From Cytobacillus citreus (GTDB lineage: Bacteria; Bacillota; Bacilli; Bacillales; Cytobacillaceae), in contig NZ_JAGYPM010000004.1 in the NCBI RefSeq assembly GCF_018343665.1, forward strand, positions 396,371-460,370: 64,000 nt of DNA. The letters run 5' to 3'. Positions 62,774 to 64,000 of this stretch are shown here, one piece after another. How positions within the stretch are numbered: position 1 is the first letter of the stretch; the number at the start of each line of letters is the position of its first letter. The position numbers were made by a program, and so were the translations under genes. The notes under the pieces are model-generated. The model was not told where the DNA came from and did no database searches. It was given only the letters and a program-made list of their open reading frames with translations.

Positions 62774-63274
62774 ATGGAATCCATTAGCAAAAGTGAAGTG
62801 AAGCTACGGGATATCACATATGAAGATCTTCCTATCTTTTTCGAACAACAACTAGATTCAACGGCGAACTATATGGCTGCCTTTACAACTAAAGACCCCA
62901 CTGATAAGGACGCATTTTTTGACCATTGGACAAATATTATCGCTGACGAGACCATCACAATTAAGACTATATTATTCAATGGCATTGTCACTGGATACGT
63001 CTCAAACTTTGAACAGTTCGGCGAACCCGAAGTAAGCTACTGGATTGGGAAGGAATATTGGGGTCAAGGTATTGCAACTAAAGCGGTGTCCGAGTTTCTG
63101 GAGTATATTAAGGTACGTCCGCTTTATGCTCGTGCCGCTAAAGATAACGTCGCCTCCATCAGGGTATTGGAAAAATGTGGGTTTAAAATCATCTCTGAAG
63201 ATAAGGGTTTTTCCAACGTAAGAGGCAAGGATGTTGAAGAATTTATTCTGAAGCTTGAACCTTCAGATATGTAA
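62774..63274 (+). CDS. GNAT acetyltransferase
   Basis: 166 residues from the ATG at 62774; a GTG three codons upstream is possible since AAGGAG lies between the usual spacings. Motif A KEYWGQGIATKAVSEFLEYI and the end NVASIRVLEKCGFKII are typical of RimJ/RimL-like N-acetyltransferases. Substrate unknown. Confidence 0.87.
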   Translation: MESISKSEVKLRDITYEDLPIFFEQQLDSTANYMAAFTTKDPTDKDAFFDHWTNIIADETITIKTILFNGIVTGYVSNFEQFGEPEVSYWIGKEYWGQGIATKAVSEFLEYIKVRPLYARAAKDNVASIRVLEKCGFKIISEDKGFSNVRGKDVEEFILKLEPSDM

Positions 63275-63464
63275 TAAATACCGTAAGACGGTTGACGTGG
63301 TTCTTGATTAAGAAACCTTTTATTATCTAACGGGCAGAATAGTTGAATAAGAATATCTGTTAATAAGTAAAACTTATTAAATATCATAAAACAATTGCAA
63401 TTAACTTATAGATTGAATTGAATTAGCATAGAAATTAATAAAAGGTTTACTGGGGGGGATTTGA

Positions 63465-63896
63465 TTGAAGACAGAAATAAGGTTTAGAATGGCTACTGAA
63501 AAAGATTTAGATAGTATTGTTGCAATGCTTGCTGATGATGTTTTGGGAAGTAAACGTGAGCGTTATGAGCATCCACTTCCTATTAGTTACATAAAAGCAT
63601 TTGAGGCTATTACATCTGACCCTAATAACGAGTTAGTAGTGGCTTGTGACGGCAATGAAGTGATTGGGGTACAACAAATTACTTTTACACCTTATATAAC
63701 ACATCAAGGTGGATGGAGAGCTACTATCGAAGGAGTGAGAACATCAGCTTCTGTAAGAGGTAAAGGTGTGGGTACTGAGCTAATAAAATGGGCAATTCAA
63801 CGTGCAGAAGAACGTGGTTGTCACTTGATACAAGGTATTGAACTATCGGAGCAGTTTAGTTGGAGAAGCGAAATAACTCCTTCTTGTTGCTTTTGA
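63465..63896 (+). CDS. GNAT acetyltransferase with aberrant C-terminus
   Basis: 143 residues from a TTG behind GGGGGG. IRFRMATEKDLDSIVAMLAD and GWRATIEGVRTSASVRGKGV, then GTELIKWAIQRAEERGCHLI, follow a well-known GNAT subgroup. After CHLIQ the usual end (a TTDK..N..RFYE.LGF stretch) is missing and replaced by GIELSEQFSWRSEITPSCCF. The last beta strands of the fold are thus lost, through a rearrangement or insertion near 63833. It may be inactive. Confidence 0.7.
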   Translation: MKTEIRFRMATEKDLDSIVAMLADDVLGSKRERYEHPLPISYIKAFEAITSDPNNELVVACDGNEVIGVQQITFTPYITHQGGWRATIEGVRTSASVRGKGVGTELIKWAIQRAEERGCHLIQGIELSEQFSWRSEITPSCCF

Positions 63897-63917
63897 GACA
63901 AACAGGTACACAGAAAA

Positions 63918-63936
63918 GGCATGGATTAGCCATGCC
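63918..63936 (-). terminator. Probable terminator of the gene at the right edge
   Basis: GGCATGG/CCATGCC stem followed on the minus strand by TTTTCTGTG. Confidence 0.55.
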
Positions 63937-63956
63937 GATAGATTTATTTATTTAAT

Positions 63957-64000
63957 TTATCTAAAGCCCCAGTATTGCTGATACTGACGCACGTAGGGAT
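63957..64000 (-). CDS. C-terminal end of a protein running off the right edge
   Basis: Thirteen codons, PYVRQYQQYWGFR then stop, on the minus strand, followed by a probable terminator. The Tyr/Gln/Arg-rich end looks like a small spore-coat-type protein, but the fragment is too short to be sure that this frame is coding. Confidence 0.35.
   Translation of the reverse strand, partial: PYVRQYQQYWGFR

Overview
The window looks like chromosome from an endospore-forming, motile, AT-rich member of the Bacillaceae. Evidence: a yfkK-yfkJ-yfkI-yfkH ... yfkF-yfkE gene order like that of Bacillus subtilis, spore-coat genes (cotH and a CotG-like protein), motA/motB behind a sigma-D-type promoter, SinI/SinR, SipW/TasA, PsuK/PsuG, AGGAGG-type ribosome binding sites and frequent TTG/GTG starts. 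The placement near Mesobacillus/Cytobacillus-like bacilli is inference; the sequence alone does not fix the genus. || Layout. 1-8.4 kb: edge of an MFS transporter, a short-chain fatty acid (AtoE-type) carrier, a DUF1835 protein, topoisomerase III (topB), a two-component system and an unknown beta-rich protein. 9-14.9 kb: AlkD-like DNA-repair protein, a BcrAB-type ABC exporter, hutH behind a promoter plus intrinsic terminator (attenuator layout), small proteins. 15-19 kb: spore-coat cluster (orphan CotG N-terminal module, cotH, Arg-rich repeat protein) with a candidate structured RNA, then motAB. 19.3-25.2 kb: marR-MFS, then nosD-nosL-nosY-nosF without nosZ and a second, convergent NosL lipoprotein. 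25.4-27.4 kb: psuK-psuG. || 27.5-33 kb is the most interesting block: a class D sortase co-translated with a SinR-like regulator, divergent from sipW-tasA and a TasA-like protein ending in an LPNTA sorting signal; then a Zn-ribbon protein, a frameshifted sinI, an intact sinI and a convergent sinR. SinR-type boxes and GAAC/GTTC palindromes lie in front of both SinR-like genes and sipW. I infer a biofilm-matrix module in which TasA-type fibres are anchored to peptidoglycan by sortase D rather than by TapA. || 33-45.4 kb: mnmH (selenouridine synthase), then a binding-protein/histidine-kinase/NtrC-type trio and, behind a textbook sigma-54 promoter with an upstream palindrome array, tatA plus a B-C-A ordered respiratory molybdoenzyme (TtrBCA/SrdBCA type) and a TorD-like chaperone. 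|| 45.4-54.7 kb: yfk block, ZosA-like metal ATPase, DUF4362 lipoprotein, YfkF exporter, YfkE Ca2+/H+ exchanger, a broken ester-cyclase gene, a GyrI-like protein. 54.9-64 kb: oxalate decarboxylase with an altered lid motif, a lipobox-bearing class A PBP, DUF1232, an orphan ChrB-N protein, three GNAT acetyltransferases, a DUF2975/HTH pair and DUF817. || Five copies of a TTTAT-flanked, hairpin-ended repeat (bcr1-like in appearance) are scattered through the window. Their interiors carry a family of small hairpins with a conserved AGGA-type loop and covarying stems.
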